This document shows, one piece after another, positions 62,998 to 64,000 of a DNA stretch of 64,000 nucleotides. The translations under genes were made by a program, and so were the position numbers. This DNA comes from JBCBDX01 sp039822005 (lineage in GTDB: Bacteria > Pseudomonadota > Alphaproteobacteria > Rhizobiales > Rhizobiaceae): positions 372,001 to 436,000 of the forward strand of contig JBCBMZ010000001.1 of assembly GCA_039822005.1 (NCBI GenBank), in the 5' to 3' direction. Numbering within the stretch: the first letter of the stretch is position 1; each line of letters starts with the position of its first letter. A model generated the notes under the pieces. It searched no databases and was not told where the DNA came from. It was given only the letters and a program-made list of their open reading frames with translations.

Positions 62998-63525
62998 ATG
63001 TTAACAAAACGTAGCCTGTTTGCCCTTGGCCTTGGCGGTGCCGCAACATTGACAGCCAGCCACTTGTTCGGTGGCCGCAATGTTGCCGTTGCCGCATCAG
63101 GCAAGAAGGGCATGTTTGAAATCATCAAGTCAGATGCCGAGTGGCGTGAACAACTGACCGAGATGCAATATTATGTGCTGCGTGAAGACGGCACGGAGCG
63201 TCCGTTCACCTCGCCGCTGAATGATGAAAAGCGTGCTGGCGTGTTCCATTGCGCCGGATGCGATCAGGAACTCTTCCTGTCGGAAACCAAGTATGACAGC
63301 GGTACGGGCTGGCCGAGTTTTTGGAAAGACATTGAGGGCAAAGTCGCCTACTCAACCGACTATGTTCTGCTCTATCCGCGCACGGAAGAGCATTGTTCGC
63401 GTTGTGGCGGTCATCTGGGCCACGTGTTCAATGATGGGCCTCAGCCGACCGGCAAGCGCCACTGTATTAATGGTGTCGCTCTCGTGTTCAAACCGGCGGA
63501 CGGCTCCGAGCCGGTATTGGGCTAA
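62998..63525 (+). CDS. msrB: MsrB, peptide-methionine (R)-S-oxide reductase, exported form
   Basis: A 175-residue protein: an N-terminal signal or anchor (about 5-35, MLTKRSLFALGLGG... AVAAS) followed by a complete MsrB domain. Zinc ligands are Cys85, Cys88, Cys133 and Cys136; the catalytic Cys156 lies in RHCINGVAL. It reduces oxidised methionine in proteins. Most MsrB are cytosolic, so this copy probably repairs periplasmic proteins and would need an outside electron source. Its stop overlaps that of ysxC (CTAA). A start at 62986 is possible. Confidence 0.9.
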   Translation: MLTKRSLFALGLGGAATLTASHLFGGRNVAVAASGKKGMFEIIKSDAEWREQLTEMQYYVLREDGTERPFTSPLNDEKRAGVFHCAGCDQELFLSETKYDSGTGWPSFWKDIEGKVAYSTDYVLLYPRTEEHCSRCGGHLGHVFNDGPQPTGKRHCINGVALVFKPADGSEPVLG

Positions 63526-64000
63526 CGCGGCTCTACCGCACTTTGTATGGCGCGGCGCAGATCGTCCATGCCGCGCCCTTTCTCTGACGAGGTGGCAATA
63601 ACTTCGGGAAATGCCGCCGGGTTTTTCGCAATGTCCTGCAGCGTTTTGGCTGTCAGTTTTTCAACAGCCGGTGGTTTGATCTTGTCTGTCTTGGTCAAAA
63701 CGATCTGATAGGACATGGCCGCGCTATCGAGTAGCTTCATCACATCCTTGTCGTTTGCTTTGAGCCCGTGGCGGCTGTCGATGAGCAGGAAAACGCGCTT
63801 GAGTGTCACGCGGCCGCGCAAATAGTCCATGACCAATTCGGTCCAAGCATCCACCTTTTCCTTGGGCGCTTCGGCATAGCCATAGCCTGGCATATCCACG
63901 ATCGCGAGCGGTGGCAGATCGTCCATGCCGCCTGAGTAACCATCAGGAACAAAAAAGTTCAGTTCCTGCGTACGGCCCGGTGTGTTGGACGTGCGCGCCA
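63522..64000 (-). CDS. ysxC: YsxC/EngB ribosome-biogenesis GTPase (N-terminal part outside the window)
   Basis: The frame stays open to the window edge, so the N-terminus with the P-loop is missing. Visible are the switch I region RTSNTPGRTQELNFF, the G3 motif DMPGYGYAEAPKEK, and the G4 motif TKTDK in VLTKTDKIKPP. The family helps assemble the large ribosomal subunit. It sits after argB in the same direction, with msrB convergent between them. Confidence 0.95.
   Translation of the reverse strand, partial: ARTSNTPGRTQELNFFVPDGYSGGMDDLPPLAIVDMPGYGYAEAPKEKVDAWTELVMDYLRGRVTLKRVFLLIDSRHGLKANDKDVMKLLDSAAMSYQIVLTKTDKIKPPAVEKLTAKTLQDIAKNPAAFPEVIATSSEKGRGMDDLRRAIQSAVEPR

Noticed and set aside
1..64000. 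tRNA genes, CRISPR arrays, prophage or integrase
   Set aside because: No cloverleaf-like sequence with a T-loop GTTCRANYC, no regularly spaced repeats and no integrase or phage genes were noticed in any intergenic region.

Overview
The window looks like chromosomal DNA of an alphaproteobacterium of the order Hyphomicrobiales (Rhizobiales). This rests on the gene order cytochrome c / kdsB / pheA / nudC, the neighbourhood rmuC-def-fmt-truA-dapE-dapD-argB-ysxC, the recR/ybaB/dnaX neighbourhood, Tad pilus genes, and the large number of ABC importers for peptides, sugars and polyols. I cannot name the genus. Coding density is very high. Many genes overlap by ATGA-type starts, and four convergent pairs share a 4-nt stop-codon overlap. 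No tRNA, rRNA, CRISPR array, phage or intact insertion sequence was seen.

Layout. 1-1512: the end of a tad pilus locus (tadC, then tadD convergent). 1614-4287: an M17 aminopeptidase, a short MarR regulator and a cytosolic NlpC/P60 peptidase. 4284-12905: a Yej-type oligopeptide importer with two tandem binding proteins, ending in a glyoxylate/hydroxypyruvate reductase. 13027-18216: cytochrome c, kdsB, pheA, nudC, a HIT protein, the SRP RNA, a membrane-anchored hydrolase and a YjhX family protein. 18497-22658: a ureohydrolase, a split transketolase and a RuBisCO-like protein. 22820-26516: an FbpABC-like importer whose ATPase gene is convergent to the rest. 27270-32346: lytic transglycosylase, recR, a DMT exporter, ybaB and dnaX. 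32445-42222: a methylthioribose / 5-deoxyribose type salvage cluster (aldolase-dehydrogenase fusion, SorC-type regulator, mtnA, mtnK, sugar ABC importer, FucU/RbsD mutarotase). 42276-49901: a sorbitol/mannitol (smo/mtlK) cluster with its LacI regulator. 50138-64000: housekeeping genes (rmuC, def, fmt, truA, dapE, dapD, argB, msrB, ysxC) mixed with small membrane proteins.

The main point of interest is a possible link between two regions 15 kb apart. A 14-bp palindrome, TTGACAAATGTCAA, whose left half is a -35 box, lies 50 bp before the transketolase / RuBisCO-like operon (19536). Near copies lie at the same distance (45-49 bp) before the SorC-type regulator gene (34530) and the sugar importer operon (38000), with a second partial copy in each of those two divergent intergenic regions. 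The simplest reading is that the SorC-type regulator controls both loci. The split transketolase and RuBisCO-like protein would then belong to the same pathway as MtnK, MtnA and the aldolase-dehydrogenase, or to a branch of it. This is inference from sequence; no step has been tested here.
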